Assembly (NCBI RefSeq): GCF_001280005.1
Contig: NZ_LGDW01000471.1
Coordinates: 1 to 39,262 of the forward strand
Origin: Streptomyces sp. NRRL WC-3618
Lineage (GTDB): Bacteria; Actinomycetota; Actinomycetes; Streptomycetales; Streptomycetaceae
Reading direction: 5' to 3'
Length of the DNA: 39,262 bases
Below are positions 1 through 7,747 of the stretch, one piece after another. The notes beneath the pieces are model-generated. The model made no database searches. It had not been told where the DNA came from and saw only the letters and a list, made by a program, of their open reading frames with translations. Numbering within the stretch: the first letter of the stretch is position 1; every line of letters starts with the position of its first letter. The position numbers and the translations under genes were made by a program.

Positions 1-438
1 CCCAAGAAGCGCACCCCACGCAAGCCCCTCCCCGCCGTACCGCAGCCCGCGTACAAGGGACCAGGCCTTCTCCAGGCCGCCACCGACCTCCTCGCCGACC
101 TGCGCCGCCACGATCCCGGCCTGCTCCTCTCCGCCTGCGACGTGGCCCACCTCGCACCCGGCGTCGCCGCCTGGCTGGAGCGCGACGTCGGCCCCACCGC
201 CGTGCGGCACGCGCTGACCCGCGACCTGCCACCCGAAGGAATGCGCCGCCCAGCCGCCCTCCTGGCCCACCGCCTCACAGCCCAGCTGCCGCCTTCGGCG
301 CCGTTCCGCGCACCGGCGGCCTCGCCGCCGGCCGTCCGGAGCCCGCTCCAGACTTGCGACGGCTGCGAGCGTGCTTTCCGCGCGCCAGAGCCAGGTCGCT
401 GCCGCGACTACCGAGTCGCCGTTCCCATGGCCGCCTGA
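1..438 (+). CDS. C-terminal part of a helix-turn-helix domain protein (5' end outside window)
   Basis: The reading frame is open from base 1 and ends at a TGA at 436-438, so only the last 145 residues are present. The visible part is Ala/Arg/Pro-rich, with a segment resembling the C-terminal half of Streptomyces helix-turn-helix or replication-type proteins (LLADLRR, then LSACDVAHLAPGVAAWLERD), and ends with a CxxC pair (TCDGCERAF) followed by GRCRDY. Family members I recall usually end CRDC, so the last cysteine of a possible zinc knuckle may be replaced by tyrosine here. The winged-helix part would lie upstream of the window. Reading direction and frame are clear; the family assignment comes from recalled similarity only. 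It borders the small toxin-antitoxin-like genes and may belong to an accessory segment. Confidence 0.6.
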   Translation, partial: PKKRTPRKPLPAVPQPAYKGPGLLQAATDLLADLRRHDPGLLLSACDVAHLAPGVAAWLERDVGPTAVRHALTRDLPPEGMRRPAALLAHRLTAQLPPSAPFRAPAASPPAVRSPLQTCDGCERAFRAPEPGRCRDYRVAVPMAA

Positions 439-580
439 CGCACACAGGCGCACGTCATCGCCTCCCCGACACGAAAGACTCAGGGTCTCGCCATGGTCAG
501 CCCGTCACCCTTGAACAGATTCCCCGCCGACGCGTTTCCCGCCTCCTCCCGAGGCTCGCTCAGCCGCCGCCCTGGCTCGA

Positions 581-607
581 TACGCTGGCGGGGGCATCCC
601 CAGGAGG
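581..607 (+). promoter_or_regulatory. -10 element and Shine-Dalgarno of the DUF6247 gene
   Basis: TACGCT at 581-586 fits the actinobacterial -10 consensus TAnnnT. A small GGGG-CAT-CCCC hairpin follows, then AGGAGG at 602-607, five bases before the ATG at 613. The strong Shine-Dalgarno fixes the start at 613 and not at the upstream in-frame ATG at 493. Confidence 0.5.
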
Positions 608-612
608 ACACG

Positions 613-960
613 ATGAGCACCCAGTCTGACCACGGACACGAGCTGATCCCCCGTCCCGAGCACACCCCTGACGCTCTGCGCGCGGCCCTCGCGGCCGTCG
701 AACCGGGACGTCTGGAGGAGATGCAGGCCCAGAAGGACGAGGCCTTCGCCAAGGCGGTGGAGTGGCAGTCCCTCAGCCCCGTGCGGAGCTGGGTCCTGAC
801 CTGGGCCAGGAACATCGAAATCGCGCGCCGACCCGATCTGGCCGCCCGCTACGCACATGCGACGAGCCGTCTGGAGCACGAAGATCCGGTCACTGCTCGG
901 GAAGCCCTGCTGGAACTGAGTTCCATCCTGGACGAGGCCATGAAGGCAGCTCGCGAGTGA
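613..960 (+). CDS. DUF6247 family protein, possible antitoxin of a two-gene module
   Basis: This encodes 115 residues beginning MSTQSDHGHELIPRPEHTPD. The sequence is mostly alpha-helical and charged, with an LRAALAAVEPGRLEEM helix typical of the family I know as DUF6247 in Streptomyces. There is no signal peptide or membrane segment. ATG 613 is chosen because AGGAGG lies five bases upstream. The last codons overlap the GTG of the next gene (GTGA at 957-960), so the two are translationally coupled. The next product resembles RelE/ParE-type toxins, which makes this the likely antitoxin. That role is inference from gene order and size; no DNA-binding fold is obvious from the sequence alone. Confidence 0.65.
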   Translation: MSTQSDHGHELIPRPEHTPDALRAALAAVEPGRLEEMQAQKDEAFAKAVEWQSLSPVRSWVLTWARNIEIARRPDLAARYAHATSRLEHEDPVTAREALLELSSILDEAMKAARE

Positions 961-1214
961 GCTGGAAGTGGGAGTACGCCTTTGGCGCGGAGGCTGCCGC
1001 GCGTACTGCTCCAGCCGCGTTCCTCGGTGCGGTGGAGAGAAAGGCGGACGAACTGGTCAGGGCAGCAGAAGCCCTCCATGTCCACGGCCGGGCCCATGGA
1101 GAGGCGGACCCGAAGGGTGGCGACATCATCGTCCCCGGGGGAATGTTCACGTATCAGGTCGTCGTGCGGAGCGAGCGCGTTTACGTCGTCCAGATCACTT
1201 ACCTGGGGTTCTGA
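957..1214 (+). CDS. Small RelE/ParE-like protein, possible toxin
   Basis: The 85-residue product begins VSWKWEYAFGAEAAART at a GTG that overlaps the upstream stop by GTGA. It has the shape of a RelE/ParE toxin: an N-terminal strand, a long helical pair (AFLGAVERKADELVRAAEAL), then a strand-rich C-terminus (GGMFTYQVVVRSERVYVVQITYL) matching the terminal hairpin of the fold. Family size (80-100 residues) fits. The basic catalytic residues of RelE cannot be assigned with confidence. Coupling to an upstream small partner supports a toxin-antitoxin unit. A structural orthologue that is not toxic remains possible. Confidence 0.55.
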   Translation: MSWKWEYAFGAEAAARTAPAAFLGAVERKADELVRAAEALHVHGRAHGEADPKGGDIIVPGGMFTYQVVVRSERVYVVQITYLGF

Positions 1215-1297
1215 GGGCATCCGCAGGATCAGGATCCGGAAAGGGTGACCCGGCCGCTGCCGCGACTGCCGATCCGATCTCACCGGAAGGAAGCGCC

Positions 1298-1326
1298 TTC
1301 ACGGTGCGCAGTGCGACGACTAAAGT
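1298..1326 (+). promoter_or_regulatory. Promoter of the RHH/MazF-like pair, leaderless
   Basis: TTCACG (1298-1303) and TAAAGT (1321-1326) are separated by 17 bases, and the ATG follows six bases later at 1333. Transcription would start at or next to the ATG, so the first mRNA should be leaderless; no Shine-Dalgarno is visible. Confidence 0.5.
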
Positions 1327-1332
1327 GGTGGC

Positions 1333-1536
1333 ATGAGTGTATTCACGGTTCGCATACCGGATGATCTCGACGTCGAAGTGCGCAAGGCCGCGGCTGACGC
1401 GGGGCTTTCGTTGAACGCCTACATGGTCCGCACCCTGCGCGAGCAGACACTCCGGGACGCGCTGGCCGCTATGGACAGTGAAGGTGCGCTGCTGGTCGAC
1501 ACCGGTGACGACGATCCGGCGGGGGACATCCGTTGA
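1333..1536 (+). CDS. Ribbon-helix-helix antitoxin-like protein
   Basis: The product has 67 residues. Its N-terminus (MSVFTVRIPDDLDVEVRKAA) is a classic ribbon followed by helix A, and GLSLNAYMVRTLREQT is the second helix, as in Arc/MetJ/CopG-type DNA-binding antitoxins. The C-terminal tail, rich in Asp and Gly (DTGDDDPAGDIR), would be the flexible toxin-neutralising part. The stop codon overlaps the TTG start of the next gene (TTGA at 1533-1536). RHH antitoxins normally repress their own promoter, and a leaderless promoter lies directly in front. Function is inferred from fold and neighbour. Confidence 0.75.
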   Translation: MSVFTVRIPDDLDVEVRKAAADAGLSLNAYMVRTLREQTLRDALAAMDSEGALLVDTGDDDPAGDIR

Positions 1537-1838
1537 AGCGAGGCTCTGTCTGGGAGGTTCCGGTCGGCGAGGCCACTCGTACGGTCGTGGTGCTCTCCAT
1601 CGACGAGGTGAATACGAAGTTCCAGGCAGCCGTGTGTCTGCTCCTGCATCCAGCAGGCGCCTACCCGGACACACTGGTCTCCGTGCCGATCACCGATCCG
1701 GTGCAAGCGGTCGCAGTTCCCGTGAACATCACCCAGTACGCCGCCCGGCGCTTCGAGAACGCCAAGCGACTGGGCGCGGTGACGCCCGAGACGATGGAGC
1801 GCATCGAGCGTGCCGTTCGCTCCGTTCTCGGCCTGTAG
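1533..1838 (+). CDS. MazF/PemK-like toxin (putative mRNA interferase)
   Basis: It encodes 101 residues from a TTG that overlaps the antitoxin stop by four bases. The N-terminus MKRGSVWEVPVG matches the start of MazF/PemK proteins (family pattern K-R-G-D/E-V-W), and RTVVVLSID followed by PDTLVSVPI resembles the second and third strands of the SH3-like barrel. The C-terminal helix with TPETMERIERAVRSVLGL is typical of the family. Several residues of well-studied MazF active sites are not clearly matched, so it may be divergent. Pairing with a ribbon-helix-helix gene is common for MazF-type toxins. Activity as a ribonuclease is inference. Confidence 0.65.
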   Translation: MKRGSVWEVPVGEATRTVVVLSIDEVNTKFQAAVCLLLHPAGAYPDTLVSVPITDPVQAVAVPVNITQYAARRFENAKRLGAVTPETMERIERAVRSVLGL

Positions 1839-1979
1839 GACCCTGAGCCCCATGGGACAGCATTGACTGGATCGAACGTATCGCGCCGGCCATCGCCCAT
1901 GTGCTTGACGACCACCCCAACGATCACGGCGACGGGCAACGGGTACCCAGGGGGCGGCGGACGTCGGGTCCGCGCCTCG

Positions 1980-1985
1980 TAGGCT
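1980..1985 (+). promoter_or_regulatory. -10 element of mshB (leaderless)
   Basis: TAGGCT lies six bases before the ATG at 1992, and no Shine-Dalgarno precedes the ATG. This fits a leaderless transcript that starts at the initiation codon. Confidence 0.45.
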
Positions 1986-1991
1986 TGCCCC

Positions 1992-2876
1992 ATGACGGAA
2001 ATGCCCGACCGGCGTCTTCTTCTGGTGCACGCGCATCCGGACGACGAGTCGATCAACAACGGCGCGACCATGGCCAGGTACGCGGCCGACGGCGCCCTGG
2101 TGACCCTGGTCACCTGCACCCTCGGTGAGCACGGCGAGGTCATTCCGCCCGAGCTCGCGCATCTCACCGGCGCCGCCCTCGGCGAGTACCGGCTGCGTGA
2201 GCTGGACGCGGCGATGCGCGCCCTCGGCGTCGCCGACCACCGGCTGCTCGGCGGTCCTGGCCGATACGGGGACTCCGGGATGATGGGGCTCGCCGACAAC
2301 GACGACCCCGGCTGCTTCTGGCAGGCGGACGTCGACGAGGCCGCCGGGTACCTCGTCGAGGTGATTCTCGAGGTCCGCCCCCAGGTCGTCGTGACATACG
2401 ACCCGGACGGCGGCTACGGCCACCCCGACCACATCCAGGCCCACCGCGTCGCCATGCGCGCCGTGGAGCTGGCCGCCCAGGCCGGCTGGAGCGTGCCCAA
2501 GGTGTACTGGAACCGGGTGCCCCGTCCGGTCGCCGAGAAGGGCTTCGCCCGGCTCCAGGAGGCGCTGCCCGGGCTGCCCTTCGCCAAAGCCGGCACGATC
2601 GACGACGTACCGGGTGTCGTGGACGAGGAGCGCGTCACCACAGTCGTCGACGGCACGGCGTACGCCGGCGCCAAGGCCGACGCGATGCGCGCCCACGCCA
2701 CACAGATCGAGGTGGCCGAGCCCTGGTTCGCCCTCTCCAACCAGCAGGCCCAGCCGCTCTTCACGGACGAGTACTACGAGTTGGTGCGTGGGGAGCCGGG
2801 CGAACGCGGTTCGGGGTGTGAGACGGATCTGTTCGACGGGGTTTTCGACAGGCCCTCAGAGAGCGGTGTGCGATGA
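1992..2876 (+). CDS. mshB: N-acetyl-GlcN-Ins deacetylase of mycothiol biosynthesis (MshB)
   Basis: The 294-residue protein belongs to the PIG-L/LmbE deacetylases. MshB removes the acetyl group from N-acetyl-glucosaminyl-inositol in the cytoplasm, giving the substrate for cysteine ligation in mycothiol synthesis. The zinc motif AHPDDE places His15, the catalytic Asp17 and zinc ligand Asp18; the second motif GGYGHPDH supplies His147 as third ligand. ATLAHATQ-like and ETDLF segments near the C-terminus also match the family. Length equals the known enzyme. ATG 1992 is chosen because a -10 box lies six bases upstream; an internal ATG at 2001 is an alternative. The stop overlaps the DUF6113 start (ATGA, 2873-2876). 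Confidence 0.93.
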   Translation: MTEMPDRRLLLVHAHPDDESINNGATMARYAADGALVTLVTCTLGEHGEVIPPELAHLTGAALGEYRLRELDAAMRALGVADHRLLGGPGRYGDSGMMGLADNDDPGCFWQADVDEAAGYLVEVILEVRPQVVVTYDPDGGYGHPDHIQAHRVAMRAVELAAQAGWSVPKVYWNRVPRPVAEKGFARLQEALPGLPFAKAGTIDDVPGVVDEERVTTVVDGTAYAGAKADAMRAHATQIEVAEPWFALSNQQAQPLFTDEYYELVRGEPGERGSGCETDLFDGVFDRPSESGVR

Positions 2877-3352
2877 GTGCGAACGGAAAGATCCCCGCGG
2901 GCGGAGCACGCGGAAAGGCCGTGACGGGGGCCGATGGCGCCGGTGCGGGCGGGAGCGGTTTGCTGGCGCAGCCGCTCGTCGCGCCCTCTCCGGGGCGTGC
3001 GGCGGTCTACCTGGGACTCTTCGTCCTCGGGGCCGTCGTGGGGGCCGCGGGGGCGCTGGTCCAGGGCGCGTGGTTCCCGGGCGGGCTGCTGCTCGCGCTG
3101 GGCGGAGCGGGCGGGCTGTTCCTGGGCGGGGCGCGGGGCGTCGGCACTCGCGCCGGGGCGGTCGCGCCCGTGGTCGGCTGGATGGTCGCCGTCGTCCTGC
3201 TCACCGCCAGCCGCCCGGAGGGGGATTTCCTGTTCGCCGCGGGAGTCGGCTCGTACCTCTTCCTCCTCGGGGGGATGGCTGTCGCTGTGATGTGTGCCAC
3301 CCTCGCCCGGACGCGGCAACCAGATGGCCCCGCCGTCCGACTTGGGAAGTGA
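2873..3352 (+). CDS. DUF6113 family integral membrane protein
   Basis: This 159-residue protein has a roughly 40-residue Gly/Ala-rich cytoplasmic tail followed by four hydrophobic segments: about residues 43-64 ([20 protein letters not shown]), 67-88, 97-115 and 122-145. The short C-terminus is basic. I recognise it as the DUF6113 family, which has no known function. The start ATG overlaps the mshB stop by four bases, so it is translated with mshB. No catalytic motif is visible. The coupling to a thiol-biosynthesis gene could mean a link to redox physiology, but there is no direct evidence. Confidence 0.75.
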   Translation: MSANGKIPAGGARGKAVTGADGAGAGGSGLLAQPLVAPSPGRAAVYLGLFVLGAVVGAAGALVQGAWFPGGLLLALGGAGGLFLGGARGVGTRAGAVAPVVGWMVAVVLLTASRPEGDFLFAAGVGSYLFLLGGMAVAVMCATLARTRQPDGPAVRLGK

Positions 3353-3435
3353 CGTACTACTTCGCCGCCGCAACCGCGTGGGGGTCCAGTGATGGTTTCT
3401 CCGGCGGTCGTGGGATACGTGCCGGGAGCGGCCAG

Positions 3436-3441
3436 TATGGT
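3436..3441 (+). promoter_or_regulatory. Candidate -10 element of the peptidoglycan-binding protein gene
   Basis: TATGGT at 3436-3441 fits TAnnnT and would give a leader of about 60 nt before the TTG at 3509. That start is preceded by GGGAGAA, a good Shine-Dalgarno. No clear -35 is seen. Confidence 0.3.
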
Positions 3442-3508
3442 GGTGCGCGCCGCCGAGCTGCCCGCGTGAGGTCGCGTCGGGCGGCGGAGCCAACCGGGAG
3501 AACCTGCC

Positions 3509-5893
3509 TTGAGTCGTGAAACTGACAGTCCGTCCTCCGGGCCCAACGGGCGCGGAGGTGCCGCCTACCCCTCGGGGACACCGCCGTACGGCACGCCCAT
3601 GGCGTCCGACGGCGGTGCGGACGCGGGCCGTTCGGCCGCGGAGCCGGACGGGCCCAAGACCGAGACCACGCTGACGACCCGGATCCGGATCAACATCCCC
3701 GGATCCCGGCCCATTCCGCCGGTCGTCGTCCGGACGCCCGTCGCGGAGCCCGAGTCCGCCGAGGACACCGGCACGCACGCGCGGCCGAAGACGGGCGGCG
3801 ACGGCCGGACACCGGCCGCGCCCGCGTCCAACGGCGCCGCCGATCCGTCCGCCGAACCCCCGGCCCAGGGCGGGGAGAAGACCAGCGACTGGTTCGCGCC
3901 GCGCAAGGCCGGTGCGCCCAAGGGCGGTCCGGGCGCCGGCGCGAGCAACGGCGCCGGTCTGCCCGGCGGTTCGGGTCCCGTACCCGCAGGACCCCGGCCC
4001 GCCGCCGGACCCAACGGTGTGGGTTCCACGGGCTCTTCGCGCCCCGGTCTGGGCGTCATGGGCGCCGCGGGCAACGCGGGCGGCCCACGCGCCGCCGGTG
4101 GGGGCGCCAAGGGTGCCGGGCTCCCCGGGGCCACCGGCGCCGGTCCGGTGGCGCCGGGGCACGGTGGCGGCACCGGTTCCTTCGACGTGTCCGCGCTGGC
4201 GGCCGGGGCGGGACCGCTGAGCACGTCTCCCTACGCGTCGGCCGGCAACCCCCGTGGCGGCCAGGGTGATCCCGGTGCTGGTGTCGGCGACGGTCGTGGT
4301 GAGCCGCGACGCGACGACCTGCCGTACTTCCCGGACAACGGTCAGGGCGGCCCCAACGAGCAGGCCGGCCTCAACGGTCAGGGCGGCCTCAACGGTCAGA
4401 ACGGCTTCGGTGGTGGTCAGGCCGGCGGGTTCGGCCCGCAACACGACTTCTCCGCCCAGGACGACTTCACGGCGCCCAACGACTTCGGTGACTTCGGCGT
4501 CCAGAACGGTCAGGGCGGCCTGGGCGGCCAGAACGGCTTCGGACCCGGCGGCCCGGGCGGCCCCCGTGGACGCGGCCCCGCAGGCCCCACCGGCGGTCCC
4601 GTCACCGGAGACGGCCCCGTCGTCCCGCCCGTCGCCGGCAACGGCTCCGTCGCCCCCGGCATGTCCGGGACGGGTCGGCTCGCCGCCGGGCTCAGCGACG
4701 ACACCGCGATCCTGACCCCGCAGAAGCACGCCTCCGAACCGGGCGGCGGCTACGGCGGTTCCGTGGACAACGTCTCCAGCTCCACCCTCACGAGCGGCAT
4801 GCCCGTCGTGCCGACCGACCGGAACTCCCCGTTCGGGACGGGCCCGCACCCCGACGGACCGCTTCCGCACACCCCGCCGAAGCTGCCCGAGCCGGTGTCG
4901 CCGAACACCCCCGCCGCTGCCGCGCCCAAGGGCAAGAAGGCGAAGAAGAAGGGCCGCAGCAAGGTCACGCTGCTCGTCGTCGGCGTCTTCGTCGTCGCCG
5001 GTGCCGCGTACGGCGCCGGGCTGCTGATGAACCACTCCGACGTGCCCAAGGGCACCACCGTGTTCGGCGTCGACATCGGCGGCGGCACCCGTGACGAGGC
5101 CGTCAAGAAGCTCGACGACGCCTTCGACGAGCGGATGACCCAGCCGCTGAAGCTGTCCGTCGACGGCAAGACGGTCGAACTCAAGCCGGACCAGGCGGGA
5201 CTCCAGTTCGACACCCAGGCCACGGTCCGGGCGGCGGCCGTCAGCGACTACAACCCGGTGTCGGTGGTCGGCTCGCTCTTCGGGCAGCAGCGGGTCGTCG
5301 AACCCGTCATGCCGGTCGACGAGGAGAAGCTGGCCGCCGCGCTCCAGCTGGTGTCCGGCGGGGCCGGCTCGGCGAGTGACGGCACGATCAGGTTCCTGTC
5401 CGGCAAGGCCGTCGCCGTCTACGGCAAGGCGGCCAAGGGCATCGACCCCGGCGCGGCCGCCGAGCTGGTCGTGAACGCCTACCGCAGCCAGGTGGAGAGC
5501 GGCACGAGCACGCCGGTCCAGGTGCCGACCAAGGTGCAGGGGCCGACGATCTCGGACGCCGAGGTCGACCGCATGATGAAGAAGTTCGCCGTCCCGGCGA
5601 TGTCCGGCAAGGTCACCGTCAAGGCCGACGTCGGCACGGCCGAGGTGCAGTTCAGCCCGGAGAACTCCTTGTGGAAGTTCCTCCAGGTGAAGCCGATCAA
5701 CGGCAAGCTGGTCGAGGCCTACGACAAGACCGCGCTCAAGGAGCTGTACGGCGGCACCTTCGACCAGGTCCTGATCGCCCGGGGCAACGGCAACAAGACC
5801 CCGGTCACCGTCGAGGACGTGATCGGAGCGTTGCGCCCCGCGCTGATCAGCTCCACCAACCGGGTCGGCGTCATCGAGACGAACCCGACGTAG
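3509..5893 (+). CDS. Membrane-anchored protein with extracellular peptidoglycan-binding-type (PG_binding_4) domains
   Basis: The product has 794 residues from a TTG start with GGGAGAA eight bases upstream. Residues 1 to about 475 form a low-complexity cytoplasmic region rich in Gly, Pro, Ala and Asn, with NGQGG/LNGQ-type repeats near residues 275-345. A Lys-rich stretch (KGKKAKKKGRSK) precedes one membrane helix at about 484-504. The roughly 290-residue exterior carries two alpha/beta repeats (GVDIGGGTRDEAVKKLDDAF, later GIDPGAAAELVVNAY) of the kind found before VanW or L,D-transpeptidase domains. No catalytic YkuD or VanW domain follows, so it is more likely a wall-binding or scaffold protein. 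A strong terminator follows 20 bases after the stop. Confidence 0.7.
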   Translation: MSRETDSPSSGPNGRGGAAYPSGTPPYGTPMASDGGADAGRSAAEPDGPKTETTLTTRIRINIPGSRPIPPVVVRTPVAEPESAEDTGTHARPKTGGDGRTPAAPASNGAADPSAEPPAQGGEKTSDWFAPRKAGAPKGGPGAGASNGAGLPGGSGPVPAGPRPAAGPNGVGSTGSSRPGLGVMGAAGNAGGPRAAGGGAKGAGLPGATGAGPVAPGHGGGTGSFDVSALAAGAGPLSTSPYASAGNPRGGQGDPGAGVGDGRGEPRRDDLPYFPDNGQGGPNEQAGLNGQGGLNGQNGFGGGQAGGFGPQHDFSAQDDFTAPNDFGDFGVQNGQGGLGGQNGFGPGGPGGPRGRGPAGPTGGPVTGDGPVVPPVAGNGSVAPGMSGTGRLAAGLSDDTAILTPQKHASEPGGGYGGSVDNVSSSTLTSGMPVVPTDRNSPFGTGPHPDGPLPHTPPKLPEPVSPNTPAAAAPKGKKAKKKGRSKVTLLVVGVFVVAGAAYGAGLLMNHSDVPKGTTVFGVDIGGGTRDEAVKKLDDAFDERMTQPLKLSVDGKTVELKPDQAGLQFDTQATVRAAAVSDYNPVSVVGSLFGQQRVVEPVMPVDEEKLAAALQLVSGGAGSASDGTIRFLSGKAVAVYGKAAKGIDPGAAAELVVNAYRSQVESGTSTPVQVPTKVQGPTISDAEVDRMMKKFAVPAMSGKVTVKADVGTAEVQFSPENSLWKFLQVKPINGKLVEAYDKTALKELYGGTFDQVLIARGNGNKTPVTVEDVIGALRPALISSTNRVGVIETNPT

Positions 5894-5912
5894 CGGTTCG
5901 GCCGCGCGGCAG

Positions 5913-5961
5913 GTACGTCGGAAGGGGCGCCCGAGGACATCGGGCGCCCCTTCCGACGTAC
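5913..5961 (+). terminator. Strong hairpin terminator
   Basis: Two perfectly complementary 22-base arms (5913-5934 and 5940-5961) flank a 5-base loop. No T-run follows, as is usual in Streptomyces. It separates the mshB block from the ABC/two-component operon. Confidence 0.85.
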
Positions 5962-5989
5962 GGGGACGTCACCCTCGTACCCCAGGACC

Positions 5990-6030
5990 GATGTCATTGA
6001 CCGATGACGTCGACCCATGACATCTGTCAT
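5990..6030 (+). promoter_or_regulatory. Clustered TGTCAT/ATGACA half-sites upstream of the ABC/two-component operon (candidate operator)
   Basis: Half-sites occur at 5992-5997 (TGTCAT), 6004-6009 (ATGACG), 6017-6022 (ATGACA) and 6025-6030 (TGTCAT). The last two form the palindrome ATGACATCTGTCAT. GATGTCAT (5990-5997) and ATGACATC (6017-6024) form another perfect inverted repeat. The cluster lies about 50-90 bases before the first ATG of the operon, a likely site for the NarL-type regulator encoded at its end. Binding is inference. Confidence 0.45.
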
Positions 6031-6080
6031 CCGCGAGTCAGGACCCCGGGCACTGCCCGGCGGAGCGGGCCCAGGCCACG

Positions 6081-7010
6081 ATGGACCCCATGGAAACCAC
6101 TTCCGTGGTCGCTTTCGACCAGGTCACCAAGAGCTACGGCGACACACGGGCCGTCGACGGGCTCACCCTCACCCTCCGGCCCGGCGAGACCGTCGCCCTC
6201 CTGGGCCCCAACGGCGCCGGCAAGTCGACCACCCTGGACCTGCTCCTCGGTCTCAAGCAGCCCGACAGCGGCACGGTCCGCGTCCTCGACAAGAGCCCCC
6301 GGGACGCCATCGTCGGCGGCGATGTCGGCGCCATGCTGCAGAGCGGCGGCCTGATGGACGAGGTGACCGTCCGCGAGCTCGTCTCGCTGGTCTGCGCCCT
6401 GCATCCGCGCCCCTTCCCCGTCGGCGAGGTCCTCTCCCGGGCCGGGATCACGCAGCTCGCCGACCGCAAGGTCAACAAGCTGTCCGGCGGCCAGGAACAG
6501 CGCGTCCGGTTCGCGCTCGCCACGGCCGGGGACAGCGCCCTGATCGTCCTGGACGAGCCCACGACGGGCATGGACGTCACCGCCCGCCAGGCCTTCTGGG
6601 CGACCATGCGCGAGCAGGCCGACCAGGGCCGTACGGTCCTGTTCGCCACCCACTACCTGGAGGAGGCGGACGCGATAGCGGACCGCGTCCTCGTCCTGCA
6701 CCGGGGCCGGCTGCTGGCCGACGGCACGGCCGCCGAGATCAAGGCGAAGGCGGGCGCCCGCCGGATCTCCTTCGACCTGGAGGCCCTGGAGACCCCGGTC
6801 GACGAGGAGGCACTGCGCTCCCTGCCCTTCCTCACCTCGCTCGACGTGTCCGGTCAGACCGTCCGCATCCAGTCCGCCGACACCGACGCGACCGTCCACG
6901 CCGTGTACGGACTCGGCCTCTACCCGCGCAACCTCGAAGTGGCCGGCCTGGGCCTTGAACAGGCGTTCGTCACCCTCACCGCCGCAGCCGAGGAGGCGCG
7001 CACCTCATGA
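6081..7010 (+). CDS. ABC transporter ATP-binding protein (DrrA-like)
   Basis: The 309-residue cytoplasmic ATPase powers the permease encoded next. It has a Walker A GPNGAGKST (residues 42-50), the signature LSGGQEQR, Walker B ALIVLDEP followed by TTGMD, and the H-loop FATHYLEEAD. The roughly 80-residue C-terminal extension after the nucleotide-binding domain is typical of the DrrA/CcmA-type export ATPases. ATG 6081 has no strong Shine-Dalgarno, and an in-frame ATG at 6090 is an alternative. The stop overlaps the permease start (ATGA, 7007-7010). Together with the kinase and regulator it forms a four-gene unit; exporters of this kind often handle drugs, peptides or lipids, but the substrate cannot be read from the sequence. 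Confidence 0.9.
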   Translation: MDPMETTSVVAFDQVTKSYGDTRAVDGLTLTLRPGETVALLGPNGAGKSTTLDLLLGLKQPDSGTVRVLDKSPRDAIVGGDVGAMLQSGGLMDEVTVRELVSLVCALHPRPFPVGEVLSRAGITQLADRKVNKLSGGQEQRVRFALATAGDSALIVLDEPTTGMDVTARQAFWATMREQADQGRTVLFATHYLEEADAIADRVLVLHRGRLLADGTAAEIKAKAGARRISFDLEALETPVDEEALRSLPFLTSLDVSGQTVRIQSADTDATVHAVYGLGLYPRNLEVAGLGLEQAFVTLTAAAEEARTS

Positions 7011-7747
7011 ACAACCTCATCCGACTCGAGATCACCCGGGCCCTGCGCAACCGCAAGTTCCTGTTCTTCTCGGTGGTCTACCCCTCCGCGCTGTTCCTGC
7101 TGATCGCGGGCAGCGCGGACAACACCACGAAGGTGCAGGGCATCGGTCTCAGCCTCCCGACCTTCTTCATGGTCTCCATGGCCTCCTTCGGCGCTCTCAC
7201 GGCCGTCCTGATGGGCAACAGCGAGCGCATCGCCAAGGAGCGGGAGAGCGGCTGGGTACGGCAGTTGCGGCTGACCCCGCTGCCGGGCCGCGGCTATGTG
7301 CTGGCGAAGACGGCCAGCGCGGCCGTGATCAGCCTCCCGTCGATCGTGATCGTCTTCGTGGTCGCGGCGGCCGTGAAGGACGTACGCCTGGACGCCTGGC
7401 AGTGGCTCGCGCTCACCGGGGCGATCTGGGTGGGCAGCCTGGTCTTCGCCGCGCTCGGGGTGGCCATCGGCTATCTGGCGAGCGGGGACGCGGTCCGCCC
7501 GATCACGATGATCGTCTACTTCGGCCTGTCCATGCTCGGCGGCCTGTGGATGCCGACGACGACCTTCCCCGAGTGGCTGCAGGACATCGCCAAGTGGCTG
7601 CCCACGCACGCGTACGCTGCCCTGGGGCGGTCCATCGAGCTGGGCGACGTCCCGAAGGCGCAGGACGTGGCGATCCTGGCCGTCTCGTTCGTGCTCTTCG
7701 CGGGCGGCGCGGCCTGGCTGTACCGGAAGGACACGCTGAAGGCGTGA
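7007..7747 (+). CDS. ABC-2 type transporter permease
   Basis: This 246-residue integral membrane protein is the partner of the preceding ATPase. It starts with an amphipathic N-terminus (MNNLIRLEITRALRNRKFLFF) and has six hydrophobic segments at about 20-38, 52-72, 98-122, 134-156, 163-182 and 217-236. The GLSMLGGLWMPTTTFPEWLQ segment between helices 5 and 6 is a typical ABC-2 permease feature. Both ends overlap neighbours: ATGA with the ATPase and GTGA (7744-7747) with the kinase. One ATPase and one permease imply a homodimeric transporter. Export direction follows from family membership. Confidence 0.88.
   Translation: MNNLIRLEITRALRNRKFLFFSVVYPSALFLLIAGSADNTTKVQGIGLSLPTFFMVSMASFGALTAVLMGNSERIAKERESGWVRQLRLTPLPGRGYVLAKTASAAVISLPSIVIVFVVAAAVKDVRLDAWQWLALTGAIWVGSLVFAALGVAIGYLASGDAVRPITMIVYFGLSMLGGLWMPTTTFPEWLQDIAKWLPTHAYAALGRSIELGDVPKAQDVAILAVSFVLFAGGAAWLYRKDTLKA

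Noticed and set aside
1854..1950. Possible gene fragment reading DWIERIAPAIAHVLDDHPND
   Set aside because: It looks protein-like but has no start or Shine-Dalgarno and runs into the mshB promoter; at most a remnant.
2774..5035. Very long minus-strand frame opposite the peptidoglycan-binding protein gene
   Set aside because: High GC leaves antisense frames open; composition (Gly/Arg-rich, no domains) and the coherent plus-strand genes mark it as a shadow.
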